From assembly GCA_025738555.1 (NCBI GenBank), contig JAOVFP010000004.1, forward strand, positions 1,054,001-1,118,000: 64,000 bases of DNA, in the 5' to 3' direction. Position numbers and translations under genes: made by a program. The first letter of the stretch is position 1. Every line of letters starts with the position of its first letter. The notes under the pieces were generated by a model, which was not told the origin of the DNA, ran no database searches, and was given only the letters and a program-made list of their open reading frames with translations. The stretch is from Cyathus striatus (taxonomy: Eukaryota > Basidiomycota > Agaricomycetes > Agaricales > Nidulariaceae). This document shows positions 46,385-58,891 of this stretch, one piece after another.

Positions 46385-49300
46385 TGCTAACTACCTTCTG
46401 CTTCTCCCCCTTGCCCTTTCCGGCTCATATCCTCCCCGGCGTTCCCAACTTTATCAACCTCAGGCCATTGAATAGCACACTACCCATCGTCGGCGCACGC
46501 AGCAGCACTCGCATAAACACTAGTTCAGGCAATACAATCATATAGGCATGCTTAAGTATGGATCTTCAGCCGCGCTTCTCGATCCAGAAACGGACCTGAC
46601 GTTTACAGAAACAGGGCCCGTGACAATCACCATAACGTACGGAGTACCATAATCCATACCCCACAGGTGGTGAGGAAGATAAAGCTCTGGGTATAATCGG
46701 CGGAGGAAGGAGTGAGTCCATGAGCGCTAAGCTAAAACCAGCGTACGGCAATATATATCATATGCACACTGAGACGCAGCTTGCGAGATCCGCGGAGGCG
46801 AACCATACGGAGATCCTTACACGGTGAAGGTTGGAAAGGGGTAATGCTTGCTTGGGCGTCTGAGCTGCGGGGTCGTGCGAGGACGACGAGGGTTCAAGAG
46901 AGTTGGTTAGAGGTGGAGCGTAATGAGGTTCGGCAGCTTGCATACTGAGCGGAGCGAGTAGTGGGTGTATCGTGGGTGTAGGACGAGATTTCGGTACATT
47001 CCCTTCTTGGGGTATGGAAGGAAGGCAGCGCATACAACGATAGGATGATTTCACCCAAGAAGTGTAGATGAATATAAGACCGCAAAAGCCTAGGCATACA
47101 CCCACGAAGCTTGATAGGGCGGTGAGGGGCCCGTATCCTGCCGTACAGAGCGTAGTGGTGACGCCGGCAGAGAGGGCATATAAATCCCAAACTCCAGTGA
47201 TCCAGGTGAACGTGGTAAATGCCTATCCACGGCATCTCCTCCAGCTGGAGGAGAAGTATCGAACGCGAACGATATGCAGACAAATTAACCTCGAAACGAA
47301 GAGGAGAGTGTCCAGTCCCCTGACGTCGACGGCACAAGCGACAACTAATATGTATAAATCAGGGACGTAGAGGGTGGAGGCCTCGTCGATCTAGAAGACC
47401 TAGGCAGCGAGACCACTTCACTACGCGGAGAAGAGTACGCTTTGTCCTTCCCCACCCATGCTCCTCGAGCACTCTTCATAGTGTGACGCGCGCAAGTTGA
47501 TTGCAGGAGTTAGTAACCCTCTCTCCCATTCCTCCCCGACACGGGCCTTGGGCCTGCGATAGCGTCCAAACGGCGCAAGAACCAGGGACTGAGGGTCTTG
47601 GTTCGAGTCCAGGTCTTGCGTCGCTAGGTACCAATATAATGGGTATGGACCGTGTTGCCGTAAGAACTATACCGTATCCTGTTCAAGTACTCAGATCAGC
47701 TACTATTTCAAAGAAAGCTGGAAGAACACGAAGAAAAAGACATACCATGGTCATAACTTCCCACAATCCCCAAATCTCCAAACGAAGAGGCGAGCAGGTT
47801 ATCCTCGGTGTCCAGTCCCCTGACGTCGACGGCACAAGCAACAATGATCCCGCAAAAATGACGACGCAGGAGGTAGAGACCACGTCGATACAAAAGACAT
47901 AGGCAATGGGACCACTCCACTACACGGAGCTTCTTCCTCCCCAGCCCATGCTCCTCGAAGAATATACATAGTGCGACATGCTCGAACTGGTGGCAAGAGT
48001 TCGTAACCCTTTATTCGGTTCATCCCCGACATGGGACTAAGCCACGATAGCTTCCAAGGTCAGTTTTTGCGTTGCTGTGCATGAGCCATGTAGAATAACA
48101 CCGTACGCTGCTAAAGCCCCCACAGGTCAGCCTGTTTCAAAGAAAACCATAGGAAGGATACAACAAGACACACCTTGGTCATAACGTTCCACTATCCCCA
48201 AACTGCCACAATGATACCCCCTATAAGCCACACGAGTGGCATGGGACTCCGTAGCAGTATTAACAACGGCTGCAGCGAGATCGGCGGCAATGGTACCGAG
48301 AGGATTTGGGGAGGTTACTAAAGACCCGTGTGCTTAGCAATCAAGGCCGAGGAAAGGTCTACCATGAGAGGTAAGGGTATATAGCTACGTACAAGTAATC
48401 AGCAACGAGAAGACAAGAAAGGAGTGACGGAACGACATACAACCGATACCCCAGCTACATAACCTGAACAGAAAGCATCATCTCCGAACGCACCCAGATG
48501 TACTTCGCAGGCGGGCTATCCAGCCATGACGGTCGCAGAATGCGACTCCGTCACGTCCAAAGGGCCAACTGTGACTCGGGAAAGAGAAGCAGAGAATTCG
48601 GTGGTAGAGGGGGGTATATGTTCAGAAGGGGCATCTGACCCCAGTACTGTAAGCCTCGGAAGAAGCACAAGGCGCGCTGTAGGTGGTGAGTCGGGATGTA
48701 CTACCCAGTACGTATTTCGTCCTGCCAGAGGTGAAATTGAGGGAGGAGCGTATATCACCGGTAGCGGGGTTCATGCGTCCACGGGTGAAACCTTGATTCG
48801 TGTAGGGTAGGAGTACATGGCCGGAGTTTTTGTTCCAATAGTCGATATCCCAGCGTAAGATATCCCAGCTGGTGAGAGTTGGGCATTCTCTTCCTCTTCA
48901 AAACTTGTTAATCTAACCACTAGAACCAGATTTCGACGTGAGGTAAACCGAGCCCTCGTATCCCATCCGCCCATCCGTCATAGCACTCTTTCTTTTCTTC
49001 GATGTTAGGTGAAGCCGTTACTATAAGGGTCATGTACCCGCAATGTACATGAGATCTTAGTCACTCTGAGAATGTACTCCATGAAGGATGGGGAGAGGAG
49101 AAAGGGTACAGCGGAGAACGTTGATGTTCATGGTGTTCAGTAGGTTCACCGGCGTGGGCAGTGCAAGGTGGTATTGAAGAGAAGAGGAAGGGGGTGAATG
49201 CAGTCCTTGTCAGCACCCATGTTCGAGGAACGGGGGCCTTGCACTACCCTGGCGTAGGGTGCATCGTCCTCACAAAAAAGCGACCTTGCAACTATGTCAC

Positions 49301-49638
49301 TATCAGAAAGCTCAGCTTCATAGTGCTCAGCCGGCTCACCATTCTCCTGCCTCACACTAGCAAACTCCAGTCTCCCTTCCCAAGACATCTTCCCCCATGC
49401 GAAAACAGATATACCGCACCTTCTACGATGGGTTCTGTGCCAAAGATGACGGGCGCAGTGTCACATTTATCGCCCGGACTGAGCCATAACTACGCTCTTG
49501 AATGGCTATTGTTCTAGCATTGGTTGCATGTACTAGTTGTGGGGCGGTGTGGTGTGCATAGCCGAGGGCTTGAGGCCAGCTGAGACGCGGGAAGAGGTGA
49601 AGTCGCGAGGAGTCGGGCAAAAGTCGGGACCTTCTGGT
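46385..49638 (-). pseudogene. Decayed membrane-protein-like family, block D
   Basis: 46385-46752 matches block B and gives its empty insertion site. 46757-49638 matches block C. The minus strand reads GVTTTLCTAGYGPLTALSSF and CRCLPSIPQEG-like pieces, EPSSSSHDPAAQTPKQALPL, SYIPLPLMVDLSS (as RYIPLPLKVDLSP in block E), then PPISLQPLLILLRSPMPLV. Another shared part is SISPLAGRNTYWVVHPDSPP. All are in shifting frames. 47700-48180 contains two further direct copies of the 'aagacatacc.tggtcataac' segment seen in block A. The gene is broken and unidentified. Confidence 0.5.
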
Positions 49639-49645
49639 TTATTAC

Positions 49646-50809
49646 TGGGGATGCCCAATCCTCGGTTATGGCGCCGCGCCGCGACACATAGTCACACCGT
49701 GTGACAGTCCTGAAACTTGAAGCCAGACATATTTTTTGACATTCCTCCTTCCACATGTAATCTACCATCATGAAATAACTTGTATTATGTTTGTATAGAT
49801 TAGTCCAATATATAAAATGTTTTGTTTTGAAGTATACATAAATATAACAACAGAAAACTCAGATTATTTCATAATCTGTGCAATTTTGGCAGGGGAAAAC
49901 CATTTTGAATAGAACTCAACACACAATTATCGGATCAACTTATGTTATAGAGCAAAATTGTACTACTCATTGAGGAGAACAAACGCCCGAGATTATAATT
50001 TTAAATTTAACACCTTAAGGCATATTTCGACCAAAAAAATCGCCACTTTTACATATTCCGGTTCATAAATAAAAAATATAAATGCGGAGAGTTGTAGCCA
50101 TTAATGAGTAGTGCAAAAACGCTCCATATATCGTATCAATCTGTGCAGTGGTTGTTGTGTTCTATACGGTTTAGTATCTGGCCTACTGTGAGGTGCCCCA
50201 AGGCCAAAGCAAGCATGCGCAAATAAGAACTTAATAGATTCCATGCTTCGACAACATGGCTTAACACTTCTTCTTTCATCACCACATTCGATCTATACAC
50301 TCAGGTTACTTTGAGATTGGTTTCTACAGTATATAAGTAGATTATTGAGCCATAATTATATATATATACATTAAAATGCTATATATTCATGGCAGAAACA
50401 GTGTACTTAGCTCGAAAATTTATGATTTCTCCACATGTAAGTTTGAAAATAAAAAATCTAAATGTGGAGCATTGTAGCCATCAATGAATAGTGTGAAAAC
50501 GCTCTATTAATCATATTGATCCGTGCAGTGGTTGCTTCGTTCTATACAACTTAGTGCTGTCCTATGACCAAAGCAAACATGTGCAAACATGAACTTCATA
50601 TATTCCATGCCTTGCGCTTTAGATAGTTGATTTATAGTTTATATGTGCATGTATATGTATTCTATATGCTCTAAGCTACATAATAGTAAAAATTGTGTCA
50701 ATTTGATGAAAGATTGAGGTAAAACAGGCCGACTTCAGGTTTTGTGACAGCAGTGTGACGTGTTGTGATATTTGGGGGCCACGTGACATATAGGCATTGG
50801 GCATCCCCA
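49646..50809. mobile_element. 1,164-bp TIR element with 7-bp target duplication
   Basis: The ends are inverted: TGGGGATGCCCAATcC at the left, its reverse complement ...GGCATTGGGCATCCCCA at the right. Further matches inward include GACACATAGTCACACCGTGTG versus related right-arm sequence and CTTGAAGCC/GACTTCAGG. TTATTAC flanks both sides (49639-49645, 50810-50816). It is non-coding and AT-rich inside. The 7-bp duplication matches that of the 2.9-kb element, although the TIR sequences differ. Confidence 0.75.
50040..50615. repeat. Internal direct duplication, about 375-base spacing
   Basis: Two diverged copies of a roughly 190-base segment (about 50060-50250 and 50440-50615). Both have 'gttgtagccat.aatgagtag'-like text, 'aaaacgctc', 'gtgcagtggttg..tcgttctata' and 'caaagcaa.catg'. 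They lie inside the TIR element. Confidence 0.65.
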
Positions 50810-51029
50810 TTATTACGTAATCGATCTACTATCCCACAGAGTGTTCGTTCGCTTCGGACTTCGAACTTGAAGTTCGTAACCACTGTAGATCGACTCGACG
50901 AAACTATCCGACACACTACATGCTACCCAATCGAATCACAATCCAAACACTAAGTACCTGCTTAGTACTATAAACTTATACTTGTCCATTCGATTGTGCT
51001 GTTTAGGTGGGCAGCCTGGGTTAGTTAAT

Positions 51030-53800
51030 GAGATCGATTGCAAAGAACAGTTACTAATCCATACTTGGCCTCGTTTATATATATGGGAGAATCGACGAGA
51101 CATACCAGTCTTAGATGCGAAGGCGTAGTTATTATTGCATGCATCCTAGTCCATTCATGGCTATCCATGGGTGATGGCCCTTGGGGAGGATCGATTCATG
51201 GTGTACCTTCCTCTAAGTCCTACCTACCGATTGGATTTCACAGTGCTCGCGCGGACATTTCTCGGAGCCTTATGGGAATACAACACCGAACCAACGCCGA
51301 ACTGTTCAAACTCAGCTGAGCAGGGCGAGCTCACTCAGTTTCAAGCACTGCACTCAACTTTTACTACCCGCCCCTCCAAACTTCTACCATATCGATTTCT
51401 CTTCTCCTCGTATGCGACATTTATACATCCACTTCTTAGAAGAACTCGACTCTAGACACAAACTCCTTTCAAACCCGACTGGTTCTGTAGAAGCGAGATA
51501 TGCGATACCGCTGCCGCACTTGTACTCTGCCGCAGAACCGAACGTAGAAGCAATGCAGCTACTTTAGTGGATGGCAAGTAGCTGGCTTGGGAAGGGTGAC
51601 GAGATATTGATAGGGTGATACATAGAGAGGTGAGTAGATTGGACAATGGAGTGTGATGTTGAGACGCCTGACAGTCACAGAGTTGCAGGTTCGCTAGATT
51701 TTACACCGACGGTCGTACACGGATATCACCCCTCACACATCCAGGTGAAAATCGACCCCTCCCCGATATCGACCCGGTACTTCAAGCGTTGGCGAATCAA
51801 CCGAATACTCTGAACATTGATGTTCTCTCCCTTCCCTTCTCCCTCCTTCGCGAAGGCTGTCCCCGGAGCCCGACCACGACTCTGCGCCAGTAGACGACAT
51901 TCGCGATGGCATCGACAACATAGACTACTGTGACAGATGGGTACGAGGGGATGGCTATCTCAGCATAAACTTCTCGTGGTTCGATTAGCAGGCAGGGTGG
52001 TGCCGAGAACAAAGCCTCCCAAGTCTTTCCGGCTACAACTTCTTATGCTGGAAAGTCGATGCTGTATAACGTTCTATAACGTCGGAGGGTGAAGAGGAAA
52101 TATCATTTGACTACGTTAGTGCCTTCGAGTCGACATCTAGCAACACCTGCACCTTCTCTAGCTAGCTGAGGTCGGTTCCCAGCATCTTCAACATACTGGC
52201 ACGCTCTACCTCTGCTGGTACCCGCACCGCCAACGTACACTCTTCCCACCTCCAGCGACTTCCCGCCAATCCCAGTGCTGGACCGGCCCGCTCTCATGGG
52301 GCATAATCAGTCTCATTTCGACTTCACCACAGCTTCCCTCCACGCTAGGGAGCACAATACCGAGTCAGGTCCCGCCAATTCTCCTCGTGATAGTAAAAGT
52401 CCCTCGTCTTGTACAAGAGCAAGCAGCAGCAGTCTACTTCGTAGCCCAGCCAACCACGTCCTCGATACAACTTTGACGTCCTACCAGACACCCGAGGCAT
52501 CATGGTGTATCCTCCTCTCAGTCCTACCTACCGTTATGGGTTTCATAGAGCTGGCAAAGTCGGTCTGCTCGATGTTGGTAAGTTCCACCCCAGCCCGTTG
52601 AAGACCCATCGCATACGCCAGAGGACGTCCAGGTGCATCTGCAGAGCCTTCCCCCTCAAACTCAGGCTCGTGGTCGGGCTGGTGGCCGTTTCACGCTTTC
52701 CACCCCCGCAACAACCAGCGTCACCTTCGCCTTCAAACGGCGAACGATATCAATCCCAGTCACACTCTCTGGTTCTACACGTAGCATGGGTGCTTTCACT
52801 TGTGTGGAAGCACGCTGGCCGCTAATACAAATGATCCACACCTCTCTCCCTGAAACTTCAACACTGCTAGGGGGAAATGCGTGCTGGGAGGTACTTCCCA
52901 ACTCGCCTCCTGCAGCACGCCATGAACTTCTTCCGAACTCACCGACGTACCTCTGGAATACACTCTTCTTTCAACGAGGACTCCCCGTCTCTCTGCAGTT
53001 TGTTTCTTTCGAACTGAATCAGCTGCAGATGCAGCGGTTGGTGTATGATAGCTCGCTAGGTCACCAAATATGGGTATCTTCGAAGAGATGCTGTCGGTTC
53101 GGGCTACGTAGTGGGGATATCGACTGTAAGTCCTTTTTGTCTCTGCTTTATGTTGCTGACTTACGTCCCAGGTATATACCGCTACCGCTGAAGGTTGATC
53201 TATCGCCAATCTCTATCTACACGGGGGGGCACGATCCTAACGTCGGCTTGAACGTGGTTCTTCGACAACCTCCCCTTGTCTCTGTTGCTAAACCCGTTGT
53301 AGCTGTTGTTGGTATCTTACTCCTCTTGTGGTGTTCGTTGGTGGAGTGATTGCGGCGATGTGGAAATGGTGGATAGTTATAACCAAGGTGTGTGTTTTCT
53401 TTATCTCCTTCTGCGATAGTTGATCTGAGAAGCGTACGTTTACAGGGTACGGTGTGATTCCGACAGCGACACGGCTCACGCCCACCGCCCTGGTGACTAT
53501 GCGTGGCTTTAGGAAGAAGGGTTGTTTCGCCCGAAGCACGAACACGAGACCTGGCCTCGAGCCAAAGGCTCACGATCGTTGGACGGCATGGTTATTCAGG
53601 CTCATGTTGGAAAAGAGTTGATAGAGGGTTATGGAGCACGGATGGCAGAGGAAGAAATGTACAGCCTTCGCAGTGTGGTGATGCAGTTTCACTGCATGCT
53701 TCTCCTACATCGACGTCGTCTTTCTCTCCTGCTTCGCCGCTTTCTGCTAGGTCTTTGTTGCCTTGCCGTTGATGATCTCTAGGGGCCCAGACTAGCACGC
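51030..53800 (+). pseudogene. Decayed membrane-protein-like family, block E (best preserved)
   Basis: Opposite orientation to blocks A, C and D. Its 238-codon frame (52633-53349) is the longest remnant of the family: SVTFAFKRRTISIPVTLSGS, TSLLGG-like ETSTLLGGNACWEVLPNSPP, RYIPLPLKVDLSP, then a hydrophobic anchor AKPVVAVVGILLLLWCSLVE. Upstream are FPPIPVLDRPALMGHNQSHF and RSPANHVLD, as in block C. A short module MVY.PLSPTYR..F occurs twice (51190 and 52502). Intron-like breaks separate the pieces. Presence of the same segment order in several places supports one ancestral gene. The function is unknown. Confidence 0.5.
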
Positions 53801-54974
53801 TCTCCTCTTCAGCTGGAAGTTGATTTGTCTATTGCCATGAACGTCTGCTTCTACTCGGACGGGAAGAGCTGCTGTGCATGGGCATGTGCCCAGGTATTCT
53901 GGATCGCCGGAGTCTGAGACACCTAGCCCTCTTGGAAGCAATAAGTACTCCATTTTCTGCATGCCCTAGTACAGCTTAAGGCGAGAATGTACCAGGGTCT
54001 CACGATATAAACCACGACCTCCCTGTTCATGATGGATATACCGAACCATTCATTTATGTTGTATCACCACCCTCCTCTACCACGCCTCCGCCTGGCTCTC
54101 CTGCACGTTTTTTTCACCGTCCTACTCTGCGGTTCAGACGACCAGTCATCGCCGTATACTGATCACCGGCCGTGAATGCGTGAAGGGTGCATAGCCTTGC
54201 AAGAGACTTCCCGGGCTGTACATATGTCGATGTACCCAATTTCAATACCTGCAAGCTCACACGCTGCTTGTAATTTGTTGCCTCCACCGACTATATATCA
54301 CTAGGTTTCTCGGTCTTCAGTGTGTCTCCCCTTTTCCCTGTTGGCTACTTGCACAACACGACTGTTGGTCGAGGCCTTGTTTCGGAGTGTGGTCCTCGTG
54401 GTGATTTGATAGCGACTGCAGTCTCGATGTGTGTGCGTTGATGAAGGGTAGCGTGCTACATACCAGTGCCTGAGGTTAACAACGGTGGGAACCCTGAGGA
54501 AGGTTAATGCAGATAAAGAGGGATCTCGGATAGGAGCAGGTCGTCGGCAGTTTGTACACGTGCTTATGTGACGAACTCGGATGAATAATGTAGACGTGGT
54601 CCTCGCCATCATGAATGAACAGCTTCTTCAGTGTACTTACAGTTGGTGACGTGCTTCTATTCCATACTATACTAATACACTTTCATCTTTTATTGTGAAA
54701 AATTTTTATGCCAAATCTCAAAGCCGACATTCGTCTCGGCCCTTTCTTAACGAATGACTATCTCATAAAATGGTTCTTTCACAATTAATAGCTTGACTCG
54801 TGCCATACTTATATTAAGATTGCTCCGAGTTCTTCGTCAAACATTCATCCATTCACGAACCACGTTGACCATCAAGGTCGTGCCAATGTGGTGAGTGCTT
54901 ATATGAGGTTTGGCCGCGTTGTAAGAACTTCCTCAGTCATTAGCATTATCCCCACTTTCACCTGTCTACTGAAT
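53801..54974. other. No gene recognised upstream of NACHT gene 4
   Basis: Only short frames without motifs. The last few hundred bases should hold the NACHT gene 4 promoter; 'acttatattaag' near 54806 is a weak TATA candidate. Confidence 0.45.
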
Positions 54975-57855
54975 ATGCGCTCGTTTGATCAAGCCAGCAA
55001 CTTCAACATCTACGGCCTCAATCAAACAGATATCCGCATCGACGGCGAGCAACATAAAGAAAAATGTAATGCATAATAAATATTCGATGCGTAGCTAAGC
55101 AGTTCTAACATTGGAAACATCAATCTCTAGTGTTTGAACGTCTCCAGAATGAAATTGTTGCAGGAGCTTCTCATGATGCCGGAGAACGTTACGATGCACC
55201 AAAGTGTCATCACGAAACTCGAAAAGCTGTTTTGGGTAACATCAAGAGCTGGATTGACAGTGACAACGAAGCTACGAAGATTATGTGGCTGTATGGTCCA
55301 GCTGGAGGCGGAAAGTCTACCATTGCTCAGACAACCGCAGAAGACTGCCATGATGAAGGAAAGCTAGCGGCTAGTTTCTTTTTCTCTCGATTTGCGGCAG
55401 GACGCAACAAGAAAGATGGTCTGGTTGCCACAATTGCTTTTCAACTTTGTGTTTCAATTCCCAATATTAAGGAGTATATCATCAAGCAAATCGAAATAAA
55501 CCCCAACATATTCAAGTCAAAGATTAAGACACAGATGCAGTCACTGATTGTTGAACCGCTTAGCCTTTTATATCAAGCAGACACTAGCATTTCTTACCCT
55601 AGGCTTATTATCATCGATGGATTGGATGAATGTGAAATCCGGAAGGATCAAGCAGAAATCATTGGAGCTATTGCTAAATTAGTCTCAATGGATCGTAGTT
55701 CTCGACTGCGAGTATTCTTGACCAGCAGGCCTGAGGTTGAAATTCGACAGACATTCAATGAGGACAGCATTTCTTCCATTTGCACTCGACTGGCTCTGGA
55801 CAATACTTTTGATCCTGATAAAGATATAGAGCTTTTTGTTCGAAGTTGCTTTCAGTCTCTCAAGCGTCATCATATATTAAACTCAATGCTCGTATCTTGG
55901 CCTGATGATAAAGATATTGATACTACCATTCGGAAATCTTCTGGCCAGTTCATTTATGCATCTACAGTGGTTCATTATGTTTCAGATTTACGACATGATC
56001 CTCGAAAGCGACTGGATGTCATTCTCAATATTAATCCATCAAATGGTGATAAACCATTTGCTCAACTAGATGCACTATACTCCACCATTCTTTCAGTTTG
56101 TGGAGATTACCAAAAGGTAGCTTTAGTATTGGAAGCGATAATGTTCTTAAATAAAGGACATAATCCTGTTCCTGGAGAAGAAATATTGAAGTCAGCTCAA
56201 TATCTGGATGCCTTCCTATCTTTGGAAAATGAAAGTCTGCTTCTCCTTGCAGATCTTTATTCAATCATTGATGTTAACAACATTAAAGAGACCGGAATCC
56301 GATTTTATCATGCTTCATTAGATGATTTTCTTCAAGATCCTTCCCGTTCCCATCAATTTTACATTGATCATGTCATCAATACACCACAAGGTAAGAAGTA
56401 CTCATATTTGCTTATCTATCAAACTTATTTCCTCAGGGCTTCCCGATGTCATTTACGCCTACTCATTGGGATGCTGCTTTTGTCATTTCAAGTATAGCAA
56501 TTATGACGACAACGTTTTCGACTATATTTGCAATAAAGAATATATAAAAAGCCACAGCCAATTGCAAATTGCCATCCAGGAATATGGTCTAAAGAAGACA
56601 TCAGAGATTCGACTTAAATATTGTTCTGCGCTTAGCCATATGATTAGGAGTGTTGACAAAAGAGAAAGTATTTTACCTATGCCTTTGTATGAAAAACTAA
56701 TTAGCCTTCAATTTTATTCAGGATATCATTAAAGTGAATGTTCGAGATGTAATCGATGCCGAATTTCTTGATTGCTTGAAGCAGTTTTCGCAAGGTGATA
56801 TATTTATGTTATACTTCGTAACAAAATGGCCCTATCCACGGTCGTATGAAGACATGTGGGTTTCATTTCAAAAAGAGTTGATAAACACAATAAACATCGA
56901 AAAAAGTAACATCACGAATGATATTAATATCAATAATGAGTCTGTTCAAGATTGGTTCCTAAAGCTAATGGAAACTACTGGATACATCAACCGCATACCT
57001 GAAGAAATTCAAGTCAGGGAAGTGTGCCGTACATTGGATATCTTGGTAGATGTTATTTTGGTCATGCAATCTAGGTCAGTCCACTCTGCCAATCTGATAC
57101 AGAATACTCACTTTGACGATTTCCAAAGAATTGGTATGTTGGGGTTAGGATATGGGTTGAGGCCCATACCACTGTTGAGTGGAATGGCTAGCAGTGTTCT
57201 TGAAAAGTGGGAAGCGGTGAAGAAAACTGAAATCAAACTTAATGATGGGTCAACAAGTTCTGACTCGGGGGATGCAATCGGGGGGGAGGAGATGATGGTG
57301 AGCTTGATACAGTCCAATCTGAAGGTTCGTAGTCACCAATTCTGTTTTAATTTGGCTCTAGTAGTTTGGTAACAACATACTTTTCAGAGCATTATCAATG
57401 CTGGAGATAATGAGGGCCCACACCCAGAAGACAGCACCGAGTCACCGGGCAAACCGAGTCCAACCGGAGATCCAGGATCCCAAGATACCGAGACAAACGA
57501 GATCGAACCGGCCGGAGAGTTGGCCACAACTATTCAGTCAAGTGAATCAAGATCAGTTGATCATTCTGATGAAACTGGATTAGATGAATTAGCAATTCTA
57601 AATATTCAATCTAATGAAGCTGAGCCAGTACCCGGGATACTAGAAGTCCAAAATGATCAGTCTGATGGTTCGGGATTGGCTAGTGAAGGAGGACTTAATC
57701 ATCTTCAACCACTGAATGAATCTGGGCCATATGGAAAATTAGGGGACCGCAATATTCGGTCAAATGAAATCGGAGTAACTAGGGGAGTAGAAAAGGAAAC
57801 CGAAGCGGAGAGTAAGATACCATGGTTTAAGAAACTGTGGTTATGGTGTAGATAA
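54975..57855 (+). CDS. NACHT-domain protein 4, complete and intact
   Basis: Exons 54975-55065, 55131-56390, 56437-56667, 56735-57074, 57129-57324, 57388-57855 join to 861 residues (879 if the 54-base intron at 57075 is kept). Start MRSFDQASNFNIY matches the other copies. ER-YDAPKCHHETR, Walker A GPAGGGKS (about 86-93), Walker B LIIIDGLDEC (about 187-197). The NACHT end has HASLDDFLQD. The C-terminal unknown domain shows WFLKLMETTGYINRIPEE, followed by a long acidic, Ser/Pro-rich tail ending KIPWFKKLWLWCR. Compared with its relatives it lacks 14 residues covering the AHARxSxHC motif (near 56371). Expected to be a nucleotide-switched receptor or scaffold in non-self or stress response. The fungal NACHT role is established knowledge; this gene's role is inferred. 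Confidence 0.9.
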
Positions 57856-58891
57856 AGTAATGGTAGTTTATATGTACTGCACTGTCTATAAAATATCACA
57901 TTTACATGGCATATATGTACCACAATTATTTAAAATACACTGCCTCATTGTCGACATTTCTGGTCAATTCCGTTCATGCTAATGGTAAGTATACTGTTTT
58001 CAGGCGCCCAACTGGCGCCTTCGTTGGATCTCATGATCACAGCAGCTGAGCTTCAATTTCAAATTGATGGAGGCGCACGAGTTGACCTTGAGCTTGCTCG
58101 ATGTCGTCGACAAGGTCGACAACGGCGGAAATAGTCACTCGATGGTCACACTTCCAGAATCCACCAGCATTGCTCAATGTCAACGTTCGCTTCTGCTCGT
58201 TCAATGTCTATATTCTCGTTGATACTGATCTTGGTATTGATTTACCAGATGTCTGCTATATCACACGATAACGCCTGTTCTACCACGCGGCTGCTTTCAC
58301 GAGCTCATCTCCAGTCAGTAATCTTCAAGCTGGTGACCCCAATTCTCGTGTCTCTGCTTCTGCTTAAGCTGCCAATATCGCTGTTGTCTTTGTGGTCTGG
58401 GACTCGTTGGGATTGTGATGTTTTGAAGGATGGTAAAGGGGCATTGGGGTTATGAATAAGGGCTATGAGCGAGTCTTCTTGTCTTTTGTTGGGAGCTTCG
58501 ATATCAAGGTTGCATGCTCTCTTGGTTTCACTTGAACCAGCTTGGTGCAAGTCAGGCTTCTCGTTCCCCACTTTTCCTCCAGCCGAAAGAGCCGTCGCAC
58601 CAGCCTCTCATGTCACGAAAGTCGAAAATATCTTGTAAGGCCTTAAGCCTTTACCTTCGTTGCAGTGTCTTGTGAAATCATTGTAAGACATCAGCCAACT
58701 TACTACACTAACATTAAAAGGTATTGTAATATACGGGGTATCACGTAAGGACACTTGAGATAGTGTGGCTCTACACAAAAAAATATAAGATATCCTGAAG
58801 ATTAACATTAAATTTCAAGATGACTGTAATATTAGTCGGCTTGTATAATGGCTTATAGTCTGCTCGTAAAATAAATTTAAAAAAGAGTGTA
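57856..58891. other. No clear gene; contains a copied 121-bp segment
   Basis: A plus frame at 58177-58455 has a hydrophobic start but no recognised domain. The stretch ends with segment 58492-58612, which is repeated at 60507-60627. Nothing else is supported. Confidence 0.4.
58492..58612 (+). repeat. 121-bp segment duplicated at 60507-60627
   Basis: The two copies are the same length with five substitutions; three are CpG versus TpG/CpA. The sharp ends ('ggagcttcgatatca' to 'cagcctctcatg') suggest a transposed or segmentally duplicated fragment. A TIR element lies between the copies. Confidence 0.85.

Noticed and set aside
47571..47620. tRNA-like T-arm (TTCGAGT with paired stem) and CGCAAGA/TCTTGCG pairing
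   Set aside because: Only about 47 bases long with no D or anticodon arm; it forms a simple hairpin inside a decayed repeat block whose homologues at 5.0 and 5.8 kb lack the pairing.
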